A DNA stretch of 64,000 bases from assembly GCA_905178155.1 (NCBI GenBank), contig CAJINV010000003.1:2955715-3019714 (forward strand), written 5' to 3'. A program made the position numbers and the translations under genes. Positions within the stretch are counted from its first letter, which is position 1. Every line of letters starts with the position of its first letter. Origin of the DNA: Amoebophrya sp. A120. Its lineage: Eukaryota > Sar > Dinophyceae > Syndiniales > Amoebophryaceae. The notes beneath the pieces were generated by a model, which saw only the letters and a list, made by a program, of their open reading frames with translations, searched no databases and was not told the origin of the DNA. Shown piece after piece: positions 11,379 through 23,935 of this stretch.

Positions 11379-14300
11379 TTAATCCGATTTCGTAAGCGAC
11401 ATTTTTATGTTCGGGGGAGACGCCAAGCTGACGAGCTCGTTTAGCGCGAACCGCTTCTCGAAATGCTGTTTCGGTGTCGGAGAGGACAGAGACGCGCTCT
11501 GCTCGTGTTCCTCCGTCGCCACCGCGACCTGCTTATTCTTGACCAGTTGCGAGGCCGTCCAAGACACGGGCCGCAGCTCGCTCGCTTCGTCAACGACCGA
11601 AGTGGCTGATATGGATGTGTCAGGATCGAAATCGACAAAGTCGAAAATTTTATGATGCGTAAAATGTAGGGCACTGAAGGCCTGTATTGGGGAGCAGGCA
11701 AATGAGACGGATTGTCAGCCTGTTTAGGGGTATGCAATGAGCTGCCAGAGTAGCATGACAGGAGCAGTATTCTTGCCCAAACAGCATGACAGACTGGATT
11801 TGGGTGCTCCCGAAATTTGTTATGTGCCACGTAAAAACTGAGGGTCCAACTGACATCGATTTTGTGCATCACAAATTTTTCGACTTTGTCAGTTTCGATT
11901 CTGACACTTCCGTAGCTGACGCGAGAAAGTTATCCGGATCTTCCCCCACTTGGATCGCGGCCGCCGCTCTGAGTTGGTAGAGGAGTTTTTTCTTCGACAT
12001 GAGGATCATTTCAGGCACAAGCACACGAAATCAGTGCAGGAGCACCACGACCGCAAACAAAGCCACCAGAGCGCAGTAAGTAGAGCAGAAGAAACCACCT
12101 CAACGACACAACAAATCACACACGATCAAAGCATGGCGCCATTCAAAATTTTTTTACATATTCCCGTCATCTTCCAGACAAAGAAATTGGAATGGCTCCT
12201 CCCCGTCGTCGCCCGACACAACATCCACGCTGGCCGCGTCCCGCGCATCCGGGTAAAACGCAAATCGATTTCCGCCAGCTGCCGTCCGTGTCCCCTGCGG
12301 TCCCTTGGCCTTCGCGGTGCCTGCAATGTGCCTCGAGACGGACTTGATGTTGGGCGGGGAGCGGCTTCCTGGTCGAGCAGAAGATCCACCTCCCTTACTA
12401 TTTCCCTGGTGCCGCTCGGCCACTTGCTGCACGAAGTGTGTCCAGCCGTCGCGTGCCTTCAGCAGAAACTCCGCGTACTTGCGCAAATCTTGCATGGTTC
12501 CTCGGCGCAGGTCTCGCAGATCCTCACGCATCGCCGCGGCAGTCCGCGCTGCATTCAGGAGCCGTCGCTGGTCAAGATTCGTGTTGCCATCTCGCGAGCG
12601 CAATTCGCGGGACAGCTGCGACACGCGCGCGTTCTGAAACCAGGAAAGGAAGGCCTTCTGCGAAATCTTCCGCTCTATCACTTTCTCGTACATGTCGCTG
12701 ATGTCCTCTAGGCGATACCTTTAGGATGCAGAATGACGTTCACGTTGCAACGAATTAATAGGAGCCCTTCCGTTGTTACTTCAAAGGCGACCAGAAAAAA
12801 CTTTGACAAAATCATGCAGAATCACGCACGGAAAAAAAAAAATTGAAGTGTGATAAGCTAGTGTACTTAATCAAAGCAGTATTTTTACGAGCTCGAAGCC
12901 GCAGAGCCTCCCGCAGCGCCTCCGTCGCTGCGTAGGGCGAAGTTATTTTATCGAGTGCAAATATGTCTGGGTCTGGAAGATTGCGAGAATTGTCATGCTG
13001 ATCTGGAATGGCCCTAAAATCTGTATTGCGTGGCCACAAACAGCCTCTCTCGCCTGTCATGCAAAAACGCAGCTTCTCATGCGGAATACGCAGCACAGAA
13101 GCACGAAACAACTTGTCATACTTGGCGGCGCATTACAGTGCATTTGTTATTGACTGACTTGCATTACAAGTTTCCAGACCCAGACATATTTGCAATCCAT
13201 ATCTTTTCCAAGCTCTCGATTTCTGCTGAGAATTTCTGCAACATCCTGGCGCGATCTTCTGCTGCTTTGCGCTGCATATGAATTGCAAATATGTCTGGTT
13301 CTGGAAGAGTGCATGTTTGTCATGCTTGTCTGGCATGACTGAAGTGTTTGTGATGCGTGACCAAGAAGAGAGCCTTTTGCCTGTCACGCAAATACGCAGT
13401 TTGCCATGCGGACAGCACAACACTAAGCAGCGCAGATATTTCTCATGCTCGGCTGTGCATTACACAGCATTCACTATTCCCAACCGAGCACTACAAGTTT
13501 CCAGACCCAGACATTTTTGCATTTGATACTGCACGGCGTCGCACAAGCGGCAGGGCTTGTCCCCATCCAAGCCAGGGGACCGATCCAGTAGGTCGCTGGG
13601 TGACAACCCCCCTCGAGAAGTGCCGTCGTCGCCGGTCCGCATGTCGAACATGCGCCCTCCACTGCTCTCGGAGAGCAGCGAAGCTTTCAAGGACCGGGAA
13701 AGCGCTGGCCCGCGGTCCGCGGCGATCTCGCGCTCGTGGCTGTACATCCGTTCCATGGACTTGGCCAACTCCTCTTGTCGAATCAGTTGCTCTTTCAACC
13801 GACTCACCTCGAGGCGGTGCTCCACTTTCAGCTTGGCAACCTCCGCCTCCGAGTGCGTCGTTCCGCTCTCCTCCTCGAGTCGCCGCTGTCGCCGCAACTT
13901 GGTCACTTCAAACTCAATCTCCTCCTGGCTTTGCCGTAACTTCCGCACCTCTTCCTTCAGCCGCCCATTCTGGTCCTCCAGTTCCCGCTCTCGCCTGCAA
14001 GAATTCATTGTTGTGTGAGGGAATCAAAAATGACTCGCGGTTTATTTCATAGGCGTGAATACCAAGAAGAAATAACGAGTAAGCCAAGCCCAAGCATTAT
14101 ACGAAAATAAAAGTGTACCTCGGCGAGCCCTTAGGAATGACCAGTTTTTCTTGCTCGCTTTTTGCCAAGAGGTCCTTGAGCTCGTCTACCCGCCGCTGCA
14201 GTCGTTCGATGTCGAGATCTTTTCGCTCCCGGAGGTCGCGAATCTCGCCCTGGAACCGAGCGAACCCCTCCTGCAGCCGCTCTACTTCGCGCGTTTGGTA

Positions 14301-17300
14301 GTACGTTTCCATTTCCTTCATCTTTTGCTCGGGCAGGCCTTTTCTCTCCGCATCGCGCTCGAATTCCAACAGTCTGCGGCGGTAGTAGTCCCGTTCCTCC
14401 TGCAGGAGGTTCTTCTCGTTGCGCAGCACCTCGATGCGTTGCTGCTGCTGGAAATAAGCAAACTGGTCCAGCATGGAGTTCGCCAGCATGGGGCTGCTTC
14501 CCATCAGCGCTGGGCTGTGCAGCATCTGCCCGGCGCTGGTGGGCATCAACTGCGGCGTCGTGTATGCGAAGGCGCCCTGGTGGTGTGCGGGCGGCGCTGG
14601 CATCGGAGTCGCGGGAAAAAACGCGCTCGTGTCGAGGGGCGGGCTCTGCCCCAGCACCGGGGAGGTCTGTCCGAAGAACGACGGCGACTGCGCATGCTCG
14701 GTTGCAGTTCTGCCGGCGGATGACGAAGACGCCGCCGCTGCCGCAGCGTTCATTTGCTGCAATTTCGTGGCGTTCTTCGCTTCCATATCCCGCATTTGCT
14801 TCTGAAAATCCCGCTGAAGGTCCAATTTTCGTTTCTGCTCTTCGAGTTCCTGCCGCTCCCGTGTCTTCTGCGCCTCTTCGCGCTCCTTGGCGATGGTCGA
14901 CTTCATTTCGTTCAGCTGCAACCGAAGCGCATTCATGGCCTCGTCGTTCTCGCGAGCAGCCTTCATGCGCGCCTCTTCGATCAGCCCGTCGCCAAACAAA
15001 GCATCCGGTTTCAGCGCAGAGACGTAATTTTTACCAGAGTCGGTCTTCTTTTCCTGCGCGGCTGCGATCGCGGGACTAGTACTTTTCGAAGAACCTACTA
15101 ACGGCGAAGTAGCTTTCGCAGTGGGGGCGGGCGGCTGTTTCTTTGCAACGAGAGGACTCCTGCTCCTCGATACCGCACCAGCCGCCACCCTGGCGGCTCC
15201 CATGGCTTGTGAAAGAAAGCCCGGACTCTTCCGCTGCCTTGTTTTACCTGCTGTGTCAAAGGAAAGGTCGTGATCATCCTCCTCGTCGTCTGGTGGGGGC
15301 CCGCGGGGCGAAGCTACGGGCTTTGCTGCCTTCGCGGGCGTGAGCGGGCTTTTGCTCTTGCCAGGAGCGCGCTTTGCAGCGGGAGAGCTTTCCGATCGCG
15401 CAGCAGCCTTGTACTTGCTGGTACCTATTCCAGGCGAACTTCGTCCTGGCGAAGCTGACTTTCCACCGCGTATCAGCGCTGCACTGGTGACTGCGCCGCG
15501 GGCCTTCTGCGTTGCTGTCTTCACTCTTCTTTCCACTGGCGAAGTACTAGCTGGGGAAGACTTCGATGGCGTTAGCCTTGCTTTTATGCGTGATTTTGGT
15601 GCTGCACCAGCACTACTGGGTTTTGGGTCCTCGTCTTTCGCAGACAAGCCCACTAGCCAACTGTCCGTAGCGGCTCTAAGCGCACCTGAAGCTTTCCCCA
15701 CGATTTCAGACGACGCTAGCGCAACAGCCGCTGTTCCGAGTGACTCGATTGCGTTCGGCACATCAACTCCTGCATCTTCCCTGCGGTCCTTCTGGTTACC
15801 ATCTCCCGCTGGTTGCTCCTCTGACACCTTGTGGGCGTGTGGTTTGTCTATCATAGCGGCGGCGTAGGAATGCGGGGGCGGGCTCTTCGAGGAGGTGGCG
15901 GGCGAGATCGGACTGATCACCTGCTCACTTACCTCTGGCACAATTGCAGGTGGAGATTCGCCGGCGGCGGCCGCGATGGCGGTTACAGCCGTGCTGGCTG
16001 CGGTACCACTTGCCTGTGCCAAGAGCTTCTCTTCCGCCTGCCGTCGGGCGCGTGCCCGACCGAAAAAGCCTTTCTTCACAGGTGCGGGAGCGGGTGCTTG
16101 CGGTCCCGGAGACGAGTCCGCACCGGAAGCAGTGAGGGCGTCCAGGCTTACGGGCTTCTTCGCTCGCTCCGCAGCCGCTCGGGCTTCTGCGGCACGCTCC
16201 GCAGCCGCTTTGGCGGCGGCCTCCACAGCCGCCGCGGCCGCAGCAGGGTCGTATTTGATGCCGCTGTCGTATTTTCCCCAAACCGAAGGCAAACTCTTCG
16301 GTGGCGCTATGCTTTTCTCCTGTAGCCCCGGCGGGAAACCCCCAAAGGTTTTCCGGTACACCAACAAATGCGCCGGCCGCGGGCCATCGATCACCGCCTG
16401 CAGGTATCAACTGCAAAAATGTCTGGGTCTGGAAACTTGTAATGCTGCGTTGGGAATAGTGAATGCTCTGTAATGCACAGGCAAGCGTGAGAAATGCCTG
16501 CGCTTCTTTGTGTTGCGTTTTTCGCATGACAAACTGCGTTTTTGCATGACAGGCAAAAGGGTTTGTTCTTGGACACGCATCACAAACTTTTTGGCCATGA
16601 CAGACAAGCATGACAAATCTCAAAATCTTCCCGACCCAGACATTTTTGCATTTGATAGCAGGTGCCTCGGGTTGTCGAAGGTGGATGACTTGTTCCCCAC
16701 CACCACCTCGTCGCCCTTGCGCAGCTGCTGCGTTTGGGCCCAGCCCCCGGGGGCGGTGTTTTTGATCGCGTACCCATTCGCATCTAGCCCAAAGCCAAAA
16801 TGCCTTTTATCGTCTTCCTTCGTTACTTGCAGGAACTTCGCGACCTCTAACCGGGGTAGGAAGTGAAAGAAAACGTAGTCGTCCCCGACCTTGTCGGTTT
16901 TGATGGTTTTCTCGACCAGCCGTGCGATCACCTCATCCGGATCGGAGCCCTCGCATTTCGGGAGAAATTGCGTCCGCGTACCGCATACGGCAAGCAGTAA
17001 GTCGCCCAGTGCCGCCTTCAGAATTTCTGTTTCCGAAACCTTGCCCACTCGAACAAACGGAAACGCGCGCCAGTCTAGCGCGAAGCCGAACATTTTTTCG
17101 AAAATCTCGCACGACCCGCCCAGCTCCGAGGCCTCGGTGACCATTTCCCGCGCTCTGCTATGCATTCGAAGGCACTTCACGCCGTACCGCACCTCTGCCC
17201 CGATGCTGCCGTCGCGTCCCTGCAGCAGGTAGGGGAACAAAAAAGGTGCTCCGTCTCGCGGGGAGTCCTTCGGGCCTTCTACTGGCTCTGGTGCCGGGGG

Positions 17301-20300
17301 TGGTGGCTCCTCTTTTTTCGGTGGTTCATCTGGGGGCTTCACTGGTTGTTCTGGGGGCTTGACTGGCTCGGGGGGTGGCGGAGGTGGGGGTGGCGGCTCC
17401 TCTTTCTTCGGCGGCTCCTTCGGTGGCTCTGGTGCCTTGGGGGGTTCTGGAGGCGGCTTCGGTGGCTCCTCCGGCTTTTTTTCCTCCACTGGAGGAGGTG
17501 GCGGCGGAGGCGGGGGTGGAGGTGGGGCGGCTTTCGCATCCCCTTGCAGCTCGTCCCTGCCCGGCGCCTTTCCACACAACTTGTCCCACGAGGCCGGCAC
17601 CGGCCGCAGAAAGGACCGCTCCTTACTGAGCACGGAGTCGGGAAAGCCGGAGGGCCGCGCCACCAGAATGTTTACTTCCTGCCCGGCGAGGTCCAACCGT
17701 TCCAGCACTTTGCTGGACCACCCCTCCCGCACGGCTACCAGGTCGTTGACGACACAAATGATGTCGCCCTTTTGGAATCCCTGCTCGGCCGCCCAGCCTT
17801 CGACCGCGGTAACCTGCCCGTTTTTCTCGTCGTACTTGATCCCGGCCGAGCTTGCGCTGGCCGGCCGCTGCAGCTGCACATACCGGGGACTGCGATGGCC
17901 CGGCAGCATGGCGAAGGAGCAAACCATGTCGTCTTTCCCCTGCCGCTTCTCGATTTTGCCCAACACACGCTGCACGATCGCCTCGTCCGGCCCCGCGCTG
18001 TCCGCCTTTGGCCACGACGAAATCAACCCGACGCGATCGTTGCAGCACGACAGCAAGACGCAGCCGGGAACGACGCCGCATTTTGCGGCCCGCGACTTGT
18101 CCTTGCCGTCGACGGCCAGCTTCTCAATTTTCGTCACCCGCACGATCGGGAAGTAGCGCCAATCGAACTGGAAACCGAAGACCTTGAGTATTTTCTCCGC
18201 GGGCGGCACCGAACTGTCCTTCAGGACCGCCAGCTCTTCGTCCTTGATGCGCTGCTGCCACCCTAGTATTCCGAAGTCTTCCGGCTTCTTGGCGAAGGAC
18301 ATGTTGGCCAGGAGAAAGGACGGATTCGGCCCGCTGCCGTCGTGCTTTTTCAGGCCGCGGACCGCGGACACACCCGGGAGACCCTTCAACAACGGATCGG
18401 AGACGTCGGCCTCTGCCGCCTTAATGTCTTCCTTCGACAGGTTCTTGTTCGAGTCGTGTTCGCCAGATTTCTTCGCGTCATCAAACGTCACCGCCTTGGT
18501 TGGAGCCGCCACCGGAGCGGCGGCGGGCGCAGGGGGAGGCGGTGCAGCGACAGCGGCCGCGACAGCGCCCCCGGCCGGCGCGGCCACGTTCGGTCCCCGA
18601 GCCGCAGCGTCCTTCCACGCCGAGGGGAAGGGGCGTCGGAAGTCTTCCTCTTGCGAAAGGGAGTCTTGCTCAAAACCCTCGGCACGGTACAGAAAGAGAG
18701 TAATAGGTCGCTTCCCCTCCGGGCCAAATCGGTCATTCAACTCGTCAAAGATCTCTTCCGCAACTGTGTCGTCTACGAGGAGCACCTGAATTGGTCCAAA
18801 ATCGAGCGATTTTCCTTTCAAAAACACGACAAAGAAACACATGTAAAAGAGCTTGGGTTTGCGTAGTACACCCCAAAAATACAGAAAAGCGGAACAAGGG
18901 AGTGCTTATCTATCACGACCGCTTCCTCTGATTTTGAAAAGCAATCGTCTTTACCAGATCGTCCTTCTTGAGGCCGCAGCTCTTCGCCCATCCATCCTTA
19001 GCAACCCCGACAATCTTTCCGGTGTTCTCGTTACACTTTGCACCCACGGATTTGCCCGTGCAAGTCAGCTGTAGGTACTGATTTGCCTTCTGTCCGTTTT
19101 CGCCCCAGGGCAGGAACTGCCACGCTGCCACCATGTCGTCTACCGTTTTCCGGCGTCCAATGGCGCGGTTAATCTTTTGCACGAATGCGTCGCTGGGGTC
19201 CTTCCCCTGCCACTGCGTAATCATGGTCACGCGCTCCTGCTGCGTTTTCAGCAGGATGTCGCCGGGCCCCAGGCCAATTTTCGTGGCGCGGCTCTTGTCC
19301 ACCCCATCCGCGGCGAGGTCCTGCGTTTGCGCCACGTAAACCAGCGGGAAGTCGCGGAAGTCCAAATTGAAACCGAAGACTTTGAGCAGCTTTTGGTCTG
19401 CCGGCAGGCTCGGGTCTTCCAGAATGGCTTTTTCGTTGTCCTTTATCCTCTGCTGCCAACCCACAAGTTTCTTCTTGGTAAAATCCACGTCGGGAAGCTT
19501 GGTAAAGAAAAAGGGCCCAGGCTCCTTCCGGGGGACTTTGCCGCGCAGCGGTCGCGCCGCATTTGCAGGCACCGCTTGGTATTTGGCTGACGACGAGGAC
19601 ATCGACGAGGCGCTGGCGGCAGGCGCCGCCATAGACGCTGTGGCGCTCGGGCTCGCCGCAATAGTGGCCGTCACTGACGGAGCTGAGCCAACGCTCGAAG
19701 TTACTGCCGCGCCTCCTACGCTTTCGTAGGCTTCGAGGAACCGCGGGGCGCTCGAGTTCTCATAAACCGCCGCCTTCCACTCTGCAGGCAGCGGACGCTG
19801 GAAGTCGTTCTCCTTGGCGAGAGTTTCTAGTGGAAACATGCTTTCCCGTCGTGCCAGGAGATGCAAGGGCCGCGTTGTTTTGTCTAGCAGCCCCTTCAAG
19901 TCACCGCCCTTCCCCACCTCCACACACAACTCGTTTGCAGCCCAAATCTGATCCCCGACTGCGAGCCCCTGGGCACTCGCCCAGGACCCGGGATCTACGC
20001 CGGTGACACCGCCGTTGTCGTCGACGTGCAAGCCACTCTGTGGCTCGTTCAGCGCCAACTGCACCCACCTGTCGTGCTTGTGCGGCTGCACAAATCCCCA
20101 TTGCGCCACCACGTCGTCGGGCTTCTGCCGACGTGTGCAGGCCCGCACCACCTTCTGGAGGATCGCATCGTGGGGATCTTTGCCAACGAAGCGCGCTACC
20201 ATGGTGACCCGCTCGCCTTGGGAGAGCAGCAACAGCGCCCCTTCTTTCAGTCCAGACTTCGCGGCACGCGACGCATCCGCCCCGTCTGCCGCTTTCGGGA

Positions 20301-22823
20301 TTGTTTTCGCGACGCGCACCACCGGAAAGTGCCGGAAATCGAAATTGAAGCCAAACACCTGCAAATGCCTCTTCCAACTGGGGAGGCTTTCGTCCTTCAT
20401 GATCGCCTCCTCGTTGTCTTTGATGCGCTGCTGCCAGCCTAGAATTTCCGCCTTCCCACGCTTCATGGTCGATAACAGCGACAGCAGATACGGAGGTGGC
20501 CCGCCTTGCGGCTTGACGCGCCCGCGAAACAAACCACCGGACGCAGATGAAAATGATGCAGCAGAGGTAGAAGTACCACCCGCGCCGGGAGCCATGCTGG
20601 CACCGATTCCGGGCGCCGCTGCGATGCTCGTGGTCCCCGCCCCCGGCGCCATGCTGGCATTTGTACTAGCAGGGCTAGTTCCTCCGGCCATGCTCTTCAT
20701 TTGGGGCGACCCCGCCATGCTTGCTGTGGGTGCTGCGTTGGCCATGCTCTTGTTCAACAAGTCCGGCGATCCAGCCATGCTCTTCATCGCACTCGGAGAA
20801 GATCCACCTCCAGACGCCGTCATGCTTTTGTTCATGGCAGCGCCCGCGTCCGCTGCACCCGGCGCCATGGACTGCGCACCCGCGGCGCTCGGCGCCATAC
20901 TCATGTTCGCACCTCCTGCCGGCGCAGGCCGGAGCGGGCACTGCGGACCCGCATCGACCGCGGTCTTCCACTTCGACGGGAGTGGGCGGTCGAAAATTGG
21001 ATCCAGATCTTGCGAATACCCCGCACCACCACGACGAAACAGGGCGGTCACCTTTCCCTTCGCGAGCTCGGCTTGAACCTTCCCCGCGTCGCCCTTCAGG
21101 CTCTCGATCAAGGCAAGCCCATCGGTTGCGACAAGCTCGTCCCCGGCCTGCACGCCATTTTCGGCCGCAAAACCGCTCACGCTCGAAATTTGTCCGAAGC
21201 CGTCCGCTTCGACGCCTAGTCCCCCGCCTTCCGCAGTTAGCTGGATATACCTGTCGATGATCATGTTGGGGACATCAATATCCTCGTTCTCACGTACTTT
21301 TCCTTTACACGGTGCAGTCGGATGGTGCCTGTGTTATTTCGATCGCGAAGAATGTGCGAGAATGATCAAATAAACGAAAATCTTGAGCTGTACCTCTGCC
21401 GGTAGCGGCCCTTGCAAAAGGCAAACGCTGCCACCGGATCATCGGGGGTTTTTCGACGGCCGCACGCACGAACGATTTTTTGCACAAATGCATCGTCGGG
21501 GCCACTTCCCGCCCATTGACCCACCATTGTGATCCGCTCTTGCGACGTCATGAGCAAAATGTCCCCGACGCGCACGTCGATCAGGGCCGAGCGCGATTTA
21601 TCAGAACCATTCGCGTTCATGGGCGTAGTGGCTGCCACGCGCACCACGGGAAAGTCCCGCCAGTCCAGACTGAAGCCAAACACTTTCAGCATTCGCTCGT
21701 GCGCAGGCTGCGACTCGTCTTCCAGGATCGGGAGCTCGAAATCCTTGATCCGTTGCTGCCAGGATATCAGCGCCGTCTGGTCAGGTTTCTTCTTGGTCTG
21801 CCACACGTAGCATATCAAGTATGGAGGCGGCGTCGCGGGCTTCACCTTATTGCTCGGCGCCATGCTGGAACTAGTACCCGCACCGGGGGCCATGCTCGCC
21901 CCGGCGCCCGGCGCCATACTCATGTTGCCAGCGCCGCCCGACGAGAGTGCGCCGCCCGGTGCCATACTGGCGTTACCGCCACCAGGGGCCATGCTTGCGG
22001 AGGCACTAGACGGTGGGGCCATGGAAGCTCCGACCGCGGGCGACCCTCCTGCATGGTAGCTGTCGACGGTCATTGCGGTTTTGTGGTTCCACTTTGACGG
22101 CAGCGGGCGTTGCGGCGTGTACTCATGACTGGCGCGAATGTTGTCAGGCCAACCTCCAGAGCGACGAATCAGCAGCGGCAGCGAAGAAGTGCCACTGAGC
22201 TTCGCCGGTAACTCCTGGCTCTTCTGGGGCACAAGCAGATCAGAGCCGGCCATGATCACGACGTCGCCGGGCTGCAGCCCGACCTGAGCGGCCCACCCTT
22301 CCACCGCTGTTATTGTTCCCATTCCGTCCGCACTGATCCCGGGGGTTTGCCCGCTCGGCGACTCGATATGGATGTACTCGTGCTGCCACTTCTTCCGCAG
22401 AAAGCACCAGGCGCAGACGACTTCCGTGTCGGACTTGTTCGCACGCACGTGGGCCCGTGCGATTTTCGAAATCAGGGCGTCATCGGCGGAGCTCCCCGCC
22501 CACTGCGCGAGCATGGTGATCCGCTCTTGCTGTGACAACAGCAGGATATCCCCGACGGCGATTTTCTGCTGCGCGGCCCGCGTAGGCTCCTTGCTGTCGG
22601 GACGGACCGCTTCCACCCGGGACACCCGGACCACGGGAAACCCGCTCCAGTCGAACTGAAACCCGAAAATCTTCAGGCATTTCTCGTGCGCGCTCATCGA
22701 ATCGTGGTGCAGAAGGTCGGCCTCCTTGATTCGCTGTTGCCATCCTATCAGCCCGTACGAACCGTGCTTATCGGATTTCAGGCCCCCCAGCCCGGTCAGC
22801 AGGTAGTTCGTCGTGGTCGGCAT
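11379..22823 (-). CDS. Giant repeat protein: six WQQRIKD/PDZ-like modules plus coiled-coil tail
   Basis: One gene of about 3,200 residues, starting MPTTTNYLLTGLGG at 22823. Five clear modules carry the signature GWQQRIKD near 22735, 21760, 20430, 19450 and 18250; a degenerate sixth (FGFALDWRAFPFVRV) lies near 17070. Each module runs: WQQRIKD helix; FGF-FDWR-FPVVRV; SRAAK-GL-GDILL; ERITM-QW-GKDPDDA; RR-T-DD; Y-QL; then a PDZ-like part (ITAVEGWAAQVGLQPGDVV) and RPLPSKWK. Linkers are low complexity: SMAPGAG repeats (about 21850-22030 and 20570-20930) and Pro-rich (17270-17530). The tail is Ala/Ser-rich, then long coiled coils (15000-13550 and 12700-12400). GT-AG introns include 21251-21393, 18786-18954 and 13995-14117. 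Three family-1 introners also act as introns. PDZ-like repeats imply scaffolding; no enzyme motif is seen. I do not recognise the WQQ half as a named family. Confidence 0.75.
11597..11925. repeat. Long inverted duplication around a 190-bp spacer in the WQQ/PDZ gene
   Basis: The arms at about 11597-11668 and 11855-11925 are reverse complements with roughly 85% identity in the inner 50 bp and weaker similarity beyond. The inner pairs include GACAAAGTCGAAAA and TTTTTCGACTTTGTC. The left arm, read on the minus strand, encodes FDFVDFDPDTS; the right arm, read on the plus strand, encodes FDFVSFDSDTS, so a coding stretch has been copied in inverted orientation. The spacer probably lies in the last intron of the gene. 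Confidence 0.6.
12949..13201. mobile_element. Family-1 introner A in the WQQ/PDZ gene
   Basis: 253 bp. The TIRs contain TGCAAATATGTCTGGGTCTG and its complement, ending TATCGAG / CCATA. The flanks are only an imperfect duplication (TTATTT versus TCTTTT). On the minus strand, joining GGAAAAGA to AAATAACTT gives ESLEKKITSPYAATEALREAL in frame, continuing the coiled coil. The interior is homologous to the elements at 13.3 and 16.5 kb. Confidence 0.82.
13277..13528. mobile_element. Family-1 introner B in the WQQ/PDZ gene
   Basis: 252 bp between 5-bp duplications CTGCA (13272-13276 and 13529-13533). The ends are TATGAATTGCAAATATGTCT and the complement of ACATTTTTGCATTTGATA. Precise removal with one TSD yields DAVQRKAAEDRARMLQKF across the junction. 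Its interior is the reverse complement of the 16.4-kb copy (shared GGGAATAGTGAATGCT and CACGCATCACAAAC), so the two copies sit in opposite orientations within one gene, only about 75 bp of exon away from introner A. Confidence 0.9.
16405..16657. mobile_element. Family-1 introner C in the WQQ/PDZ gene
   Basis: 253 bp flanked by GCAGG (16400-16404 and 16658-16662). The ends are TATCAACTGCAAAAATGTCT and its near-perfect inverse, ...GCATTTGATA. It lies inside the sixth PDZ-like segment: excision joins FDNPRHL to QAVIDGPRPAHLLVYRKTFG. No placement of the border within the TSD gives GT-AG. Confidence 0.92.
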
Positions 22824-23935
22824 GGTAGTAGTGGTTTTCGTCTCAGGCTCAGCCGAAGTCAAAATGGCAGTCGTCCGCAAAGATTGGCACCACCATGTAG
22901 ATCATGAACTGGTCCTACTTTCTCCTTTTGGTGTCCTTTGCCCATGTCCACCTCTATGACCCCTAGCAGTGCCGAAATAGTGGTTTCTCGCGTCTGCCGG
23001 AGCAGGTTCGCAGCTGGCCTGTGATCAAGCTATCTAATGCGTCACCATGCAGCACGCGCTCCCTCACACGACGTGAGCGTGTGTGTGACCCCCCAGGAGC
23101 AGGAATTAATACCGCCGAAGCTGGTGGGCGTGCCATGTTTGAAAGCTTCCGGCAAGACTTTGATTCAACAAAAACTGAAAAAAATAAAAAACTGCCGACT
23201 TTTACACGCACACGCTTTGCCGTGTCAGCGAGCATCTTCTATGTCAAAGTCAAGCCCGGCACATTCACACTCTTGACGAAATCAGTTTTTCAGAGCATCA
23301 ACTCTTATCTCTCGCACGACAGCACAGCAGACGGACAGAGCTGTGCCACGAGAAAAACCTTATCGAAACGCAGACCGCGATTTTTGTGCTCTGACTCTTC
23401 CTAATGCAGCCGAGTTTGCCCCTCGTCACTCCCGCCAAATTTGCTTCCGCTCGTTCTCTCGGATCCCTTTTTGCACGTTGGAAGAAAGCAAGAGTTTGTT
23501 CCAAAGCAGGTTGACGCCAGCATTCGAAGACGGCAACAAATCTCGGCGGTACAAACCCCGTACTCAAGTTCTGGGCTCACCCAAATCGTACACAGTGAAA
23601 CTACTGCAAAAGGGTCTTACACGAATCGATCTACATCATTTCTTTCGAGCACAGCGCGCACCTAGCGCTGGCCCGACCTGCTGTTGACTTGTTCTAGTTT
23701 TTCAATCTTAACCCCATTTTGTTCTGGTGGTTTTCAATGACAACGAACTGACATGCTGTAAAACACGTAGGTTCTGACAAAAGCCTGCAAAATATCGGTT
23801 TGGATGATATTTGAAAGTTTGAAATTCCAAGTTGTTTCTGATGACCGGATAAAAATGACATAGTTACATAGGCGAGGACTGAAAGTTCAATTTTGTTTTT
23901 ACAAGAACTGTGGCGGCCCCAGCAGTACGCCAAGA
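22824..23935. other. Intergenic region, no supported gene
   Basis: About 1.1 kb between two giant genes. Only short frames on both strands; no homology, repeat family or RNA gene recognised. Confidence 0.45.

Noticed and set aside
13133-13526. Open frames within the 13-kb introners (both strands)
   Set aside because: They recur only because the element sequences recur; their reading frames end in TIR sequence ([15 protein letters not shown]) and are not conserved as proteins.
17160-18266. Long plus-strand open frame (over 360 codons) opposite the WQQ/PDZ gene
   Set aside because: It mirrors a GC-rich, Pro/Ala-coding exon on the other strand; its product is Arg/Leu/Trp-rich with no domain, and the minus frame has conserved modules.
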